From UBA10518 sp022837185 (lineage in GTDB: Bacteria > Desulfobacterota > Desulfobulbia > Desulfobulbales > Desulfobulbaceae): 38,057 nucleotides of DNA. Each line of letters starts with the position of its first letter. The first letter of the stretch is position 1. The notes beneath the pieces were generated by a model. The model ran no database searches, was not told the DNA's origin, and worked only from the letters and a program-made list of their open reading frames with translations. The position numbers and the translations under genes were made by a program. The DNA lies in NCBI GenBank assembly GCA_034007705.1, contig JAVEQK010000028.1, positions 1 through 38,057 on the forward strand, in the 5' to 3' direction. Shown here one piece after another: positions 6,444 through 16,700 of the stretch.

Positions 6444-9400
6444 TGGACATCGTCGGCCATTCGATCCGCAATCCCGTCTCGGTCACGGTCGGCGTCATTC
6501 TGGTCGTGCTGTTCGGCCTCATCGGCCTCAACCGGCTGCCGGTGCAGTTGACCCCGGATGTCGAAACCCCGCAGATCACCGTCAGCACCACCTGGACCGG
6601 CGCCACCCCGTACGAAATTGAAAAGGAGGTCATCGACAACCAGGAGGAAGCACTCAAAGGGCTGCAGGGGCTGACCAAGATGGAAAGCGCCAGCTACAAC
6701 GGCTACGGCGAGATCACCCTGTCGTTCACCCTGGAAACCGACCTTGACGACGCCCTGCTGCGTGTGTCCAACAAGCTGAACGAGGTGACGGACTACCCCG
6801 ACACCGCCGACCGGCCGAAAATCGAGGCGGCCGGCGCCCAGAGCTCCCCGGTCATCTGGATGATGCTGAAGACCTCGCCGGAGAACACGGAGCATATCAA
6901 CCGGTTCCGGACTTTTTTTGAAGACAGTATCCGCCAGCGGCTGGAACGGGTCAAGGGGGTCGGCTCCCTTTTCGTCTTCGGCGGCACCGAGAACGAGCTG
7001 CACATCACCATCGATCCCGAAAAGATGGCCCGCTACAAGGTCACCATCAATCAGGTCAGCGATGCGGTCAGAAGGGCCAACCGTGACGTTTCCGCCGGGA
7101 TACTCGGCATTGACAGAAAAAACTACCGCATCCGCACCACCAGTCAGTTCCAGACCCCGGCGGACGCTCTGGAGGTGGTTATTTTCGACGACGGGATCAA
7201 CCGGGTCCACCTCCGTGACGTGGCCGAGTCATCCGCCGGCCATCACAAGGAGGATGTCGCCGTGCTCCACAACGGGATCGACGTCATCACCATCGGCGTG
7301 CGCCGGGAAAAAGGGGCCAACGTGCTGGCCATGACCGAGCGGCTGCAGGAGGAGGTCAACCGCCTCAATGCAACCATCCTGGCCGACAACGACCTGTTCA
7401 TCCACTGGGTGTACGACCAGCGCCCCTACATCAACACGGCCATCTGGCTGGTGAAGCAGAACATCCTCATCGGCGGCATCCTGGCGATGTGCGTCCTGCT
7501 CCTGTTTCTGCGCAGCTTTACCGCTACGCTGACCACCGCCCTGGCCATCCCCATTTCGGCCATCGGCACCTTTATCTTTCTCTGGCTGATGGACCGCAAC
7601 CTGAACGTGGTCAGCCTGGCCGGCCTCTCCTTCGCCGTCGGCATGCTGGTCGACAATGCCATCGTGGTGCTGGAAAACATCGACCGGCACCGGAAGATGG
7701 GCAAGAACGCCTTTGATGCGGCCTATGACGGGACCAGGGAGGTCTGGGGCGCCATCCTGGCCTCCACCGCCACCACCGTGGCCGTCTTCCTGCCGGTCAT
7801 CTTCATGCAGGAAGAGGCGGGACAGCTGTTCCGGGACATCGCCATCGCCATCACCTTCGCCATTCTGATCAGCCTGTTCGTTTCCATCTCGGTCATTCCC
7901 GCCACCATGCACCGCTTTTACCGGAGAAGAAAAGAGCGTCCCCCCACCCGGCTGCAGAAAAGCGTCGTCGGCCCACTGCTCGCCGGCTTCATCATGCGCC
8001 TGTCGTCCCTGTGTCTGCGGAATACGTTCACCCGGCTGGCCACCGTGGCGTTGTTCACCTCCCTCTCCCTGGGCCTGACCTACTGGCTGATGCCGAGCGC
8101 CGAATACCTGCCCCAGGGCAACCGCAACCTGATCCTGAACATCCTCATCCCCCCGCCCGGCTACTCGGTGGACAAAATGAAGGAAATGGGCCGGGAAATC
8201 CACCGCCAGGCCGAGCCCTATTTCAAGGAGGACGGCAGGGACGGCATCCCCCGGATCAACCAGATATTCTACGTCGGCGCCGACCGCGTCAACCTGTTCG
8301 GCGGAATCAGCATCCACGAAACCCGGGCCGGGGAATTGATGCCGCTCTTCAACCGGATCATCCATTCCTTCCCCGGGATGTTCGGGGTCAGCATCCAGGC
8401 CGGAATTTTTGAGCAGGGCCTCGGCGAGGGCCGCAATATCGACGTCAACATCTCCGGCGAAAGCATCGACCGGATCATCGAGGCGGCCGGGACGCTGTTC
8501 GGCATGATCAGCGGCCGGATTCCCGACGGCCAGATCCGCCCCATCCCCTCCCTGGAAACCAGCTACCCCGAGGTGCGGATTGTCCCCAACAAGGAAAAGC
8601 TGGCCGCCAACGGCCTCAGCGAAGAGGACCTGGGAATCTATGCCGACATCCTCATGGACGGCCGGAAGGTGGACGACTACCGGCCCGAGGGCACCAAGCA
8701 GGTCGACCTGGTCCTGAAAGGCAGAGACCGGGATTTTGCTTCCCCGGAGGACATCCTCGACGCCACCATCGTCAATAACCACGGCGGCCTGATCCGGCTC
8801 GGCGACGTCGCCCGGCTGGAATACGGTTCGGGCATGCCCCAGATCAACCATCTGGAACGGATCCGGACCATCAGCCTCCAGGTGACCCCGCCGCTGACGC
8901 TGCCCCTGCAGCGGGCCATGGAAATCATCGAGACCGACATCGTCGGTTCCCTGAAGGAGGCCGGCCGCCTCGATGACGTCCAGGTGCGCATCGGGGGCAA
9001 CGCCGACAAGCTGGTTGAGACCGGGCGGGCCCTGCGCTGGAACCTGCTGCTGGCCCTGCTGATCACCTACCTGTTGATGTCCGCCCTGTTCGAGAATTTC
9101 CTCTACCCCCTGATCATCCTCTTTACCGTTCCCCTGGCCGCGGCCGGGGGCTTTATCGGCCTGCGGCTGGTGAATGCCCTGATCGCGCCCCAGGCCTTCG
9201 ACATTCTCGCCATGCTCGGTTTCATCATTCTTATCGGCACCGTGGTCAACAATGCCATCCTTGTTGTCCATCAGTCCCTGAACAATGTCCGCTACAACAA
9301 TCTGGCCGGCGTTGATGCCGTTTCCGACGCGATCAGGACCCGCATCCGCCCGATATTCATGAGCGCCACCACCAGCCTGCTCGCCCTGTCGCCCCTGGTT

Positions 9401-9559
9401 CTGTCCACCGGGTCGGGGAGCGAGCTGTACCGGGGCCTCGGTTCCATCCTCCTCGGCGGGCTCGCGGTCTCCACCATGTTCACGCTCTTTGTGATCCCTT
9501 CCCTGCTCGCCTTTGTCATCGGCAGGGAAGAAAGCCGGCCCGAAAAGGAGAGCGGCTGA
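6443..9559 (+). CDS. RND-family inner-membrane efflux permease
   Basis: This 1038-residue protein has the full AcrB-like layout: a TM near the N-terminus, two large periplasmic loops and two six-helix bundles. MLVDNAIVVLEN holds Asp404-Asn405 where AcrB has the Asp407-Asp408 pair. In the matching TM10 segment (GTVVNNAIL) Asn936 stands where AcrB has the relay Lys940. One acidic residue of the proton relay is therefore kept while its partners differ, as in several HAE subgroups. It exports substrates by proton exchange with the adaptor encoded just upstream. An outer-membrane partner is not adjacent; the TolC-type gene at 23460-24857 is a candidate. The substrate is unknown. Confidence 0.92.
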   Translation: MDIVGHSIRNPVSVTVGVILVVLFGLIGLNRLPVQLTPDVETPQITVSTTWTGATPYEIEKEVIDNQEEALKGLQGLTKMESASYNGYGEITLSFTLETDLDDALLRVSNKLNEVTDYPDTADRPKIEAAGAQSSPVIWMMLKTSPENTEHINRFRTFFEDSIRQRLERVKGVGSLFVFGGTENELHITIDPEKMARYKVTINQVSDAVRRANRDVSAGILGIDRKNYRIRTTSQFQTPADALEVVIFDDGINRVHLRDVAESSAGHHKEDVAVLHNGIDVITIGVRREKGANVLAMTERLQEEVNRLNATILADNDLFIHWVYDQRPYINTAIWLVKQNILIGGILAMCVLLLFLRSFTATLTTALAIPISAIGTFIFLWLMDRNLNVVSLAGLSFAVGMLVDNAIVVLENIDRHRKMGKNAFDAAYDGTREVWGAILASTATTVAVFLPVIFMQEEAGQLFRDIAIAITFAILISLFVSISVIPATMHRFYRRRKERPPTRLQKSVVGPLLAGFIMRLSSLCLRNTFTRLATVALFTSLSLGLTYWLMPSAEYLPQGNRNLILNILIPPPGYSVDKMKEMGREIHRQAEPYFKEDGRDGIPRINQIFYVGADRVNLFGGISIHETRAGELMPLFNRIIHSFPGMFGVSIQAGIFEQGLGEGRNIDVNISGESIDRIIEAAGTLFGMISGRIPDGQIRPIPSLETSYPEVRIVPNKEKLAANGLSEEDLGIYADILMDGRKVDDYRPEGTKQVDLVLKGRDRDFASPEDILDATIVNNHGGLIRLGDVARLEYGSGMPQINHLERIRTISLQVTPPLTLPLQRAMEIIETDIVGSLKEAGRLDDVQVRIGGNADKLVETGRALRWNLLLALLITYLLMSALFENFLYPLIILFTVPLAAAGGFIGLRLVNALIAPQAFDILAMLGFIILIGTVVNNAILVVHQSLNNVRYNNLAGVDAVSDAIRTRIRPIFMSATTSLLALSPLVLSTGSGSELYRGLGSILLGGLAVSTMFTLFVIPSLLAFVIGREESRPEKESG

Positions 9560-9603
9560 ATCCGGCCGAAAAACAAATCCGCGTCGTATACGTACCTGAT
9601 CTT

Positions 9604-9631
9604 TTGCGGAAATGAACAAGTATGATATACT
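9604..9631 (+). promoter_or_regulatory. Candidate sigma-70 promoter before the PilZ-like gene
   Basis: TTGCGG (9604-9609), a 16-nt spacer, then TATACT (9626-9631) preceded by TGA, in a short A+T-rich patch within G+C-rich DNA. The position, about 88 nt upstream of the 9719 start, is plausible. The -35 match is weak. Confidence 0.4.
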
Positions 9632-9718
9632 GCTTTATGAAAGTCGATTCCCGGGGCCGGCACCCGGGACACCCCGGTTCAAAAGGAGCAGCAATCCCCG
9701 ACGGAGAAAGAGAGCGTC

Positions 9719-10120
9719 ATGAACAACACATCGGTCACGAAAGAATTACGGCGGGAAAGCCGGAACTCCTGCAACATGAACGTCGACGTCTTCGTCTCCC
9801 ACGGCGGGGACGGAGCGGCCGTCACCCCTGTTTTCCGGGGACGGCTGATCAGTCTGTCCCGGCGCGGGGCGGGCATCGCCCTCGATGAGGTCATGGCCGG
9901 CCCCACTCATCTGGCCTATGGTCCCATGGAATCGGACACCCTTCGCCTGACCCTCGTGTTTCACCTGCAGGAGGACGACGGCAGCCTGCGCGTCGACACC
10001 AGGCCGGTCTGGCTCAACAAGGAGCAGAATGCAGATATTCAGCCCTTTCGCATCGGGGTTGAATTTATTGACCCCCTGACCACCGAAGTATTCAGGCGTT
10101 TAATCCGACAATACAGCTAA
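9719..10120 (+). CDS. PilZ-domain-like protein
   Basis: This 133-residue protein has the PilZ layout. RRESR (Arg11 and Arg15, the RxxxR loop) comes before the barrel, the strand segment is GRLISLSRRGAGIAL, and it closes with FRIGVEFIDPLT. PilZ domains bind cyclic di-GMP through RxxxR and (D/N)xSxxG. Here the second motif reads SxSxxG, so the first position is not D/N and binding could be weakened. It stands alone between the RND permease and the small ribosomal gene, with its own possible promoter. GGAGA lies upstream of the ATG. Assignment to PilZ is by motif pattern; the target process is unknown. Confidence 0.7.
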   Translation: MNNTSVTKELRRESRNSCNMNVDVFVSHGGDGAAVTPVFRGRLISLSRRGAGIALDEVMAGPTHLAYGPMESDTLRLTLVFHLQEDDGSLRVDTRPVWLNKEQNADIQPFRIGVEFIDPLTTEVFRRLIRQYS

Positions 10121-10268
10121 AAAACTGTTGCAAACCACCCCTCAAGTACAGTAATAGAGTAAATTATTGGAATGTATAGCATGTTGCAGGAGACCAGCCT
10201 GAAAGGAACGGCAGTGGCAATTCAGGGCTCGGTCCCGTTGGAAACAGAAGAATAACAGAGGGATAGGA

Positions 10269-10370
10269 ATGGGAAAAGGGGACCTTCGCAGCAAACGCGG
10301 AAAAATCCACCGCAGCACCAACGGCAAAAGCCGTCCCAAACCAAAAAACAAAGATAAAAATAAAAAATAG
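10269..10370 (+). CDS. Small ribosomal subunit protein THX (bTHX family)
   Basis: This is a 33-residue, highly basic protein beginning MGKGDLRSKRGKIHRSTNGK and continuing SRPKPKNK to a lysine-rich end. It matches the THX/S31 family pattern MGKGDxxTKRGKIxxGxYGKxRP, whose members bind at the head of the 30S subunit and stabilise 16S rRNA folding. GAGGG lies about 6 nt upstream of the ATG. The gene is so short that ordinary gene callers can miss it. It sits 128 nt before an RRM RNA-binding gene on the same strand. The Trp/Gly positions of the core motif are replaced (His14, Ser16, Asn18), so it is a diverged member. Confidence 0.8.
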   Translation: MGKGDLRSKRGKIHRSTNGKSRPKPKNKDKNKK

Positions 10371-10424
10371 CGGCGCAGGACCGATCTTCCTGGGTCAAAA
10401 GTATTTCCGGCATGGGCCGGTCGC

Positions 10425-10453
10425 TTGAAAGTACCTTGTGCGTTTGGTTTACT
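10425..10453 (+). promoter_or_regulatory. Candidate sigma-70 promoter of the RRM gene
   Basis: TTGAAA (10425-10430), a 17-nt spacer, then TTTACT (10448-10453). It agrees with 5 of 6 and 4 of 6 consensus positions at ideal spacing, 46 nt before the RRM start codon. Confidence 0.5.
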
Positions 10454-10498
10454 TTTTGGCATGATGAAAAAAACGCACTATGTCGTGAGAGTGGATAG

Positions 10499-10774
10499 AT
10501 GAACATTTATGTGGGAAACCTGCCGTACAACGTAACCGATGAAGAGCTTCGCGCCGCTTTTGCCGCGTTCGGCGACGTAACCAGCGCCAAGATCATCATG
10601 GACAAGTACTCAGGCCGGTCAAAAGGCTTCGGATTCGTTGAGATGGGAAATGATTCCGAGGCGGAAGAAGCCATCAAATCGCTGGACAACAGTGAGCTGA
10701 AAGGCCGCAACATCAGGGTGAATCAGGCAAAGCCCCGTGCTGACCGTCCTCCCCGCCGCGAGTCGAAATACTAA
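10499..10774 (+). CDS. RRM-domain RNA-binding protein
   Basis: This is a 91-residue single RNA recognition motif. RNP2 is IYVGNL (3-8) and RNP1 is KGFGFVEM (42-49) with aromatic Phe44 and Phe46 for base stacking. A short Arg/Pro tail (RADRPPRRESKY) follows. Bacterial proteins of this type are common in cyanobacteria and Desulfobacterota, are often cold- or stress-induced, and bind single-stranded RNA. The gene has its own promoter-like sequence and ends before a strong terminator, so it is probably monocistronic. Confidence 0.92.
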   Translation: MNIYVGNLPYNVTDEELRAAFAAFGDVTSAKIIMDKYSGRSKGFGFVEMGNDSEAEEAIKSLDNSELKGRNIRVNQAKPRADRPPRRESKY

Positions 10775-10808
10775 ACCTGTATCGTAGGGCACAGCAAAGG
10801 GACATAAA

Positions 10809-10848
10809 CCGGAAGAAGCGCTTGGCGTAATTCTTCCGGTTTTTTTTT
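10809..10848. terminator. Rho-independent terminator between the RRM and LysR genes
   Basis: CCGGAAGAA (10809-10817) and TTCTTCCGG (10831-10839) form a perfect 9-bp stem with a 13-nt loop, followed by nine T (10840-10848). On the minus strand the same stem is followed by TTTATGT, so it may also act for the convergent LysR transcript. Confidence 0.92.
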
Positions 10849-10937
10849 AGTCCGCGCGAAGCGCTCCGCGAGGACGGTCCTCAGTGGAGACCGAGAGGGG
10901 GAATACCGCCCTCGGGAAGGCAGGCGACAGAACCGCG

Positions 10938-11858
10938 TCACCCGGCGGATTCCGGCGGCGCATCGTCTTCCTGTTCCTTGAGCAGATACTCCCAGAAAAC
11001 CGCCGCCGCCGGGGACAGCTCCCTGTTTTTACGCCTGATCATGTAGAACGGTCTTTCCAGCCTGACCCCCCTGATCGGGACAACGGCCACACCGCCGCAA
11101 CGGACGTCCCGCTCGGCCGCCCTGGCCGACAGAACGGCAATGCCCAGCCCGGCCCTGACCGCCTCAAGGACCGCGGCGGTGGACCCGATTTCCGCCACCT
11201 CGGTCAGGGAACCCGTCTTCACTCCATGCTCCTCAAAGATCTGATCGATGACCTTGCGGGTACCTGATTCAGGCTCCCGCAGGATAAACGGCTCGCCGGC
11301 CAACTCCTCGAGCCCGACGTCCGGACGGGAGGCAAAGGGATGCCCGGTGTGGACGACCAGAGTCAGACTGTCGGAAAAATGTTCCACCCACTCCAGCCCT
11401 TTTTCGTTCCATCTCGCTCCCACCACACCTATCTCCAACTGCCCCTGCAGCACCTCCGCGGCGATGAGCTGCGACCCGGCGATCCGCAGGGTGGCCCGGA
11501 TGGACGGGTACCGGCCGCGGAAGCGGCTGATGATTTCCGGCAGGATATAGGTTCCGGGGATGGTGCCCGAGCCGATCATGATCCGGCCGACCAGCTTGCC
11601 GCCGTACTGCTCTATGGCCTGCAGGGCGGACTGCTGGAGGCGCAGGATCTTGAGCGCATAATTATAGAGAAGGAGCCCCACCGGGGTCGGTTCAACCTCC
11701 CGGCCCGCCCGATCCAGGAGTTTCTGCCCCAGCTCCTCCTCAAGGCTGCGGATATGCTCACTGACCGTCGGCTGCGACAACAGCACCGCCTCAGCGGAAC
11801 GGGTGAAGCTCTTCAGCTCAACCACCTTGCAGAATACTTCCAGTTTCCTCAGTTCCAT
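10938..11858 (-). CDS. LysR-family transcriptional regulator
   Basis: This protein of about 306 residues has an N-terminal winged HTH (ELRKLEVFCKVVELKSFTRS, then LSQPTVSEHIRSLEEELGQ) and a two-lobe effector domain starting near GRIMIGSGTIPGTYILPEI. The sequence resembles the CysB/CbbR-like branch and particularly the regulator type named for selenium metabolism in Desulfobacterota and clostridia. That finer label is a recollection, not a search result. ATG 11858 is preferred: it has GGAGGAAAGCG just upstream, and the extra N-terminal residues of the longer frame are low complexity. It lies 101 nt after recD on the same strand, with an A+T-rich stretch between that could hold its promoter. Its target is unknown. 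Confidence 0.9.
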   Translation of the reverse strand: MELRKLEVFCKVVELKSFTRSAEAVLLSQPTVSEHIRSLEEELGQKLLDRAGREVEPTPVGLLLYNYALKILRLQQSALQAIEQYGGKLVGRIMIGSGTIPGTYILPEIISRFRGRYPSIRATLRIAGSQLIAAEVLQGQLEIGVVGARWNEKGLEWVEHFSDSLTLVVHTGHPFASRPDVGLEELAGEPFILREPESGTRKVIDQIFEEHGVKTGSLTEVAEIGSTAAVLEAVRAGLGIAVLSARAAERDVRCGGVAVVPIRGVRLERPFYMIRRKNRELSPAAAVFWEYLLKEQEDDAPPESAG

Positions 11859-11959
11859 CGCTTTCCTCCACCTCCCGGCCGCGGCAGCCGCCACTACTGT
11901 TCAACAGGCTCGATCCTTTTCTCACCATATAATAATCGAATAACGGTCATAGCACATCC

Positions 11960-13759
11960 TTATTTCACCGCTTCCCCCCAAAGCCGGTCGGGCAGCCCGG
12001 AATAGCGGATTACCCTGCGTTCAATGGCTGCCGCCAGCAGGGGAAAATCGCCGGCAAGAATCAGTTTTTTCCGCGCCCGGGTGATCCCCGTATAAACCAG
12101 CTCCCTGGTCAGCACCCGGTTGTCCTCAAAAGGGAGGATGAAGAGGACCTCGTCGAATTCCGATCCCTGGGCCTTGTGCACCGTGGTCGCGAAGGCGGTG
12201 TCGTGTTCCGGCAGCCGGGCGGGGGCTATGGGCCAGAGATCCCCGTCGGCCCGGTGAAACCAGGCCCAGAGCTTTCCCTCGCCGTCGGGCCACAGGATGC
12301 CCGTGTCGCCGTTGAACAGCTGCAGATCGTATTGATTTTTTCTGATCATCACCGGCCGGCCGCGGTACAGACGTTCACCGCCGCCGATCAGACCCCGGCG
12401 GCGCAGGATGGCTTCGGCCAACCCGTTGATCCCTGCCACGCCGGCCCTGCCCTCCCGCACACCACACAGGACCCGGAAGCGGCCCAGGGCCGCCAGCGCC
12501 TCTTCCGGGTCCCGGGCGGCCAGGCAGTCCCCGAACCCTGCAAGGAGCTGCGTTGACAACCACTCGGAAAAGGACTCCGGATCGGGCTGCGCGTACACCA
12601 CTTCTCCCCGCTCCTTCCCCAGGACCTCCGCCAACCGCTCTCTCCGGCCGGAGTTGACCACGGCGGCCAGTTCCCCGATGGCGCTTTGCGGCGCGAATCG
12701 ATACCCGGTGTGCAGCAGGACCACGGAGTCGCCGAAGGTCGTGCCCGATTCGCCCGGGTCGATGGGAAAACCGGTCAATTGGCTGATTTGCCGGCACAGG
12801 TCCGCCGACCATGGGGGCTCGCCGCTGCCGCAGACGTCGCCGAACAGGCTGCCGGCCTCGACCGACGTCAGTTGATCGCGGTCTCCGAGGAGGACGAGCC
12901 GGGCCGAACCGGGCAGGGCTTCCAGGACAGCCGCCATCAGCGGCACGTCGATCATGGAGGCCTCGTCAATGACCAGCAGGTCAAGATGGAGGGGATTGTC
13001 CCGGTTATGCCGGAAACGGCCGTTATGGGGCATCAGGCCGAGGAGACGGTGCAGGGTCACGGCCCGGTCCGGCACCGGCGTCGCCAGTTCCCCGTCCATC
13101 GTTTCCCGTGCCTTGACAATGGACTCGTGCAGGCGCACCGCCGCTCTCCCCGTCGGCGCGGCCAGGCCGATGCGCAGCCCTCCGCCGGCAAGGGCCTGCA
13201 GCAGGGCAAGGATGCGGGCGACGGTATAGGTCTTGCCGGTGCCCGGCCCGCCGGAAATAACGACCAGCTGATTCACCGCGGCCACGGCGGCGGCGATTTT
13301 CTGCCGATCGAGGGGACCGCCTCCCGGGAACAGCCGGTCAAGGAGGCGGACGGCCTGTTCCGGGTCTACATCACGGCGGATTGCGCTCCGGCGCAGCAGA
13401 TCCTCGGCGATCAGGGTCTCGCAGCGGTGATAGCGGGCCAGATAAAGACGATTCCCGTCCAGGATCAGCGGTTCGGCTCCGCCCGGACCGCCGACGGCCC
13501 CGCCGGCCTTGAGGCCGGACCGCCACCGGTCGAGTTGCGGGGCCGAGCAGGGCAATTCCGGAGGGAAAACAGGCTGCCCGGCCACCACGTCCAGCGGCAG
13601 GCAGATATGGCCATCTCCCACCGATCTGCTGGCCAGGGCTGCGGCAAGCAGAAGTTCCGGGTCGGAACCGCCGGACATCTCCTCCACGAACAGACCGGCC
13701 TGAAAATCAATGGCCCGGAGAACATTGGCCTGGACGGCCTTTTCCAGCAGGGAACGCAT
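11960..13759 (-). CDS. recD: RecD, exonuclease V alpha subunit (5'-3' helicase)
   Basis: This 599-residue protein matches RecD length (E. coli 608). Walker A is VISGGPGTGKTYTVARIL (about residue 170), Walker B is LLVIDEASMIDVPLM, and the C-terminal SF1 motif region includes TTVHKAQGSEFDEVLFILP and YTGITRARKKLIL. RecD is the fast 5'-3' motor of RecBCD and controls the Chi response. ATG 13759 shares its A with the recB stop (TGATG); a GTG at 13762 is an in-frame alternative one codon earlier. It is the last gene of recC-recB-recD. Confidence 0.95.
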   Translation of the reverse strand: MRSLLEKAVQANVLRAIDFQAGLFVEEMSGGSDPELLLAAALASRSVGDGHICLPLDVVAGQPVFPPELPCSAPQLDRWRSGLKAGGAVGGPGGAEPLILDGNRLYLARYHRCETLIAEDLLRRSAIRRDVDPEQAVRLLDRLFPGGGPLDRQKIAAAVAAVNQLVVISGGPGTGKTYTVARILALLQALAGGGLRIGLAAPTGRAAVRLHESIVKARETMDGELATPVPDRAVTLHRLLGLMPHNGRFRHNRDNPLHLDLLVIDEASMIDVPLMAAVLEALPGSARLVLLGDRDQLTSVEAGSLFGDVCGSGEPPWSADLCRQISQLTGFPIDPGESGTTFGDSVVLLHTGYRFAPQSAIGELAAVVNSGRRERLAEVLGKERGEVVYAQPDPESFSEWLSTQLLAGFGDCLAARDPEEALAALGRFRVLCGVREGRAGVAGINGLAEAILRRRGLIGGGERLYRGRPVMIRKNQYDLQLFNGDTGILWPDGEGKLWAWFHRADGDLWPIAPARLPEHDTAFATTVHKAQGSEFDEVLFILPFEDNRVLTRELVYTGITRARKKLILAGDFPLLAAAIERRVIRYSGLPDRLWGEAVK

Positions 13760-16700
13760 CACCGCCGGCCCTCCGGGCGGCCGAAGCAGTCGTCAAGCCG
13801 GGCAACCAGTGCCGGGTCGGGCCGTTCGTGCCGGATCCCGCAGCCGGGGCCGAGATCAGGGTGCATGCCGCGCAGAAACAGGTACAACACCCCCCCGAAG
13901 TGCCTGACATAATCGTATCCGGACAGCCGGCGCCCGAGATACCGGTGCAGGGCCACCGTGTAGAGGAGGTACTGCAGGTCGTAGCGGTGCGCCTGCATGG
14001 CTTCCCGCAGGAATTCCTGGGCGTAGGCCGGATAGCCGGCGCCCAGGTGGTTGGATTTGTAATCGATGATATAAAAACGGCCTCCGGCGCGAAACACCAG
14101 ATCGATGTAGCCGGTGACCAGACCGTTGAGGAGGCCTGAGTCAGCGGCGACCGGCTCGAAACCGTACTCGGCCAGGATTCCGTTGAAGATCTGCATCTGC
14201 AGATTGTCGACGGGAAAGTAAAACCCCATCTCGGTCAGCCGGTCGCGCCCGGACAGCTGTTTGAGACACACATCGGAATCCCCCATGAGCCGCGTCCCGA
14301 CAATGTGCTCCAGCCAGACGGCAACCACGGGCGCCCACCGCTCATTGATACCAGCGGTCCGCAGCCGCTCGGAGATCAGCTCCGCCGTCGCCCCGCCGGG
14401 GATGGCAGTAAAATCGAGCATCTCCAGCAGTCCGTGGAGACAGTTCCCCGCTTCCGGCCCCCGGGGGAAGGTGAACACCGACATTTCCGCCGCTTCCTCC
14501 CGTTGCGGCGGGGGCGGCGGCACCGGCGCGGGGACGGCGGGCGATGCCAGCCTGGAGTAGCTGCTGATCGTCCAGCCGGTGTCTATCCGGCCGTTGAAGG
14601 TCAGCGCGGCCGGCGGAGGCGGCCTGAATTCTTCGCTGTCCCCGGCTTCCCCGCCGTCCGGCATGGGCACAAAGCGCACCAGCTCTTCCCCATCGTTCAG
14701 TTTATTAATATCATTGCCTATCCTGTCGTCGGTCAATGCGTCAGCCGGGACAACATCACCGTCGCCCCGGTGCAGCAGCCAGGCCAGCGGGGACTTCTCC
14801 ATGAAATTGATCCTGCCCCATACCAGATAACAGCAATGGCGCGCCCTGGTCAGGGCCACATACAGCAGGCGGAGATCCTCGGCCAGCCGCTCCTGCTCCG
14901 CCCGGCGATGGTTTTCTTCCCGGCCCGAGCCGATATCGACCTGGAGCCGGGAGGTCCGCGGATCGTGAAAGGCAAATATCTCGTCTGGTTTTATCTCCCT
15001 GGCGCCCCAGAGAAAGGGCAGGAACACGATCGGGTACTCCATGCCCTTGGCCCGGTGGATGGTGACGATCTTGACCAGGTCTTCGTCGCTCTCCAGGCGC
15101 AGCTGCTGACTGGTTGTTTCCGGGGCGGGCCGGTTGATCTGCTGACCGAGCCAGCGGACCAGGTCGTCGGCCCGGCAGCGGGACGAGGCATCCTGCAGGA
15201 GCTCCAGCAGGTGGAGATAATTGGTCAGCTTTCTTTCGCCCCCGCTCCCGGCGAGCAGGCGGCCGACGACGCCTCGCCGGATCAGCAGGGCGTGGAACAT
15301 GGCGGTCAGCCCCGGGCCGAGCCAGGTGGAATGGTATCCCTGCAGTTCCTCGACTATTGCCGCCCACGCCTTCCGGTCGCTGCGGGCCGCATGCAGCGAA
15401 TTACCCGTGAAACCGAAGAGATCGGTGACCAGGGCGTCGCAGACCAGGGTTTCGTCCGACACATCGATCAGGGCGGCGAGAACCCGGTACAACTGCCCGG
15501 CCTCGTCGCCGGCATAGACCGATTCCTGGCTGTAGTAGACACAGGCGACCTTCAGCCGGCGCAGCTCCTCCTGCATCAGGCGGGCTTCCCGATGGGTCCG
15601 CACCAGGACGGCGAGATCGCCGCCGCTCACAGGGTCTCCGCCGATGAGGGCCGAGCCCCGGCGGCCCAGCGTCAGGAGTCGGGCTATCTCCAGGGCGGCC
15701 CAGCGGGCGGCGGCGGGGCCGGCCCTCTCCTTGGCAATGACCTTCCTGTTCGGGGCGCAATGGTGCTCGGTTGACAACAGGTGGACCTGCAGGGGCCGGG
15801 GTACGGAGCCTTCGACCAGCAGTGGCCGGTCGTCGGCCCCGGGGTGGGGCCGGACGGGATGGAAGTCGATGCCGTCAAAGACAAAGGGCCGCTCCCGGTC
15901 AAAAAGCCGGTTGACGCAGCGGACCATGGCCGAGGCCGACCGGTAGTTGGTCGCCATGGTAAAGCGGGCCGGCTCCGGGGTGTCGCGGCGGGCGCGCAGG
16001 TAGGCGAAGATGTCGGCGCCGCGGAACGCGTAAATGGACTGCTTGGGATCGCCGATCAGGATGAGGCTGGGAGCAGGCGGGCGGCCGAACAGGGTGTCGA
16101 GGATATGATACTGGAGGGGATCGGTATCCTGGAACTCGTCGACCATGGCGATGGCGAACCGGCTCCTGACCCGGCGGATCAGGGCGGCGCCGCCCGGCCC
16201 GTCGAGCGCCGCCGCGAAACGGGTCAACAGATCGTCAAAATACATCCGGTCCAGGGCCTGCTTCCGCCGGTCCAGCTCGGTCCGGAGATAGCGGTCGGCC
16301 TCGGCGATGATATGCGCCCTGGCCGCCCGGTTCAACTCCCGGAGCTCCAGGTAGAATTCCTCGAAAGCCTTGAAGAACGGGTGGGAGGGGATGATTCTCC
16401 GGCCTTTCAGCTTGCCCGCCATGACGCAGGCGGCAAGCCGGTCGACCCCGGACGGCAGGAGCCGGGGCAGCCGCTCCGCTTCGGCCAGGTTCCGCATGCC
16501 GGCCAGGGTCTCGGCCAGGGGCTCCGGCCCATACCCGTCCCTGGCGCGGCTCAGACAGGGATCGTGACGCAGAACCTCCGTTATCTCTTCCTCCTGGGCC
16601 CGCCAGCTTTCCCGAACCCGCTCAAAGGCCTCCCGGACCCTCTCCCGGGCCGCCGCCACCTGAACGGCGGAGACGGCTGGAACAAAACCAGCCCCGGACC

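Noticed and set aside
7229..9619. 796-codon minus-strand frame across the RND permease
   Set aside because: Low-complexity Gly/Asp/Gln-rich translation with no domain; shadow of the permease gene.
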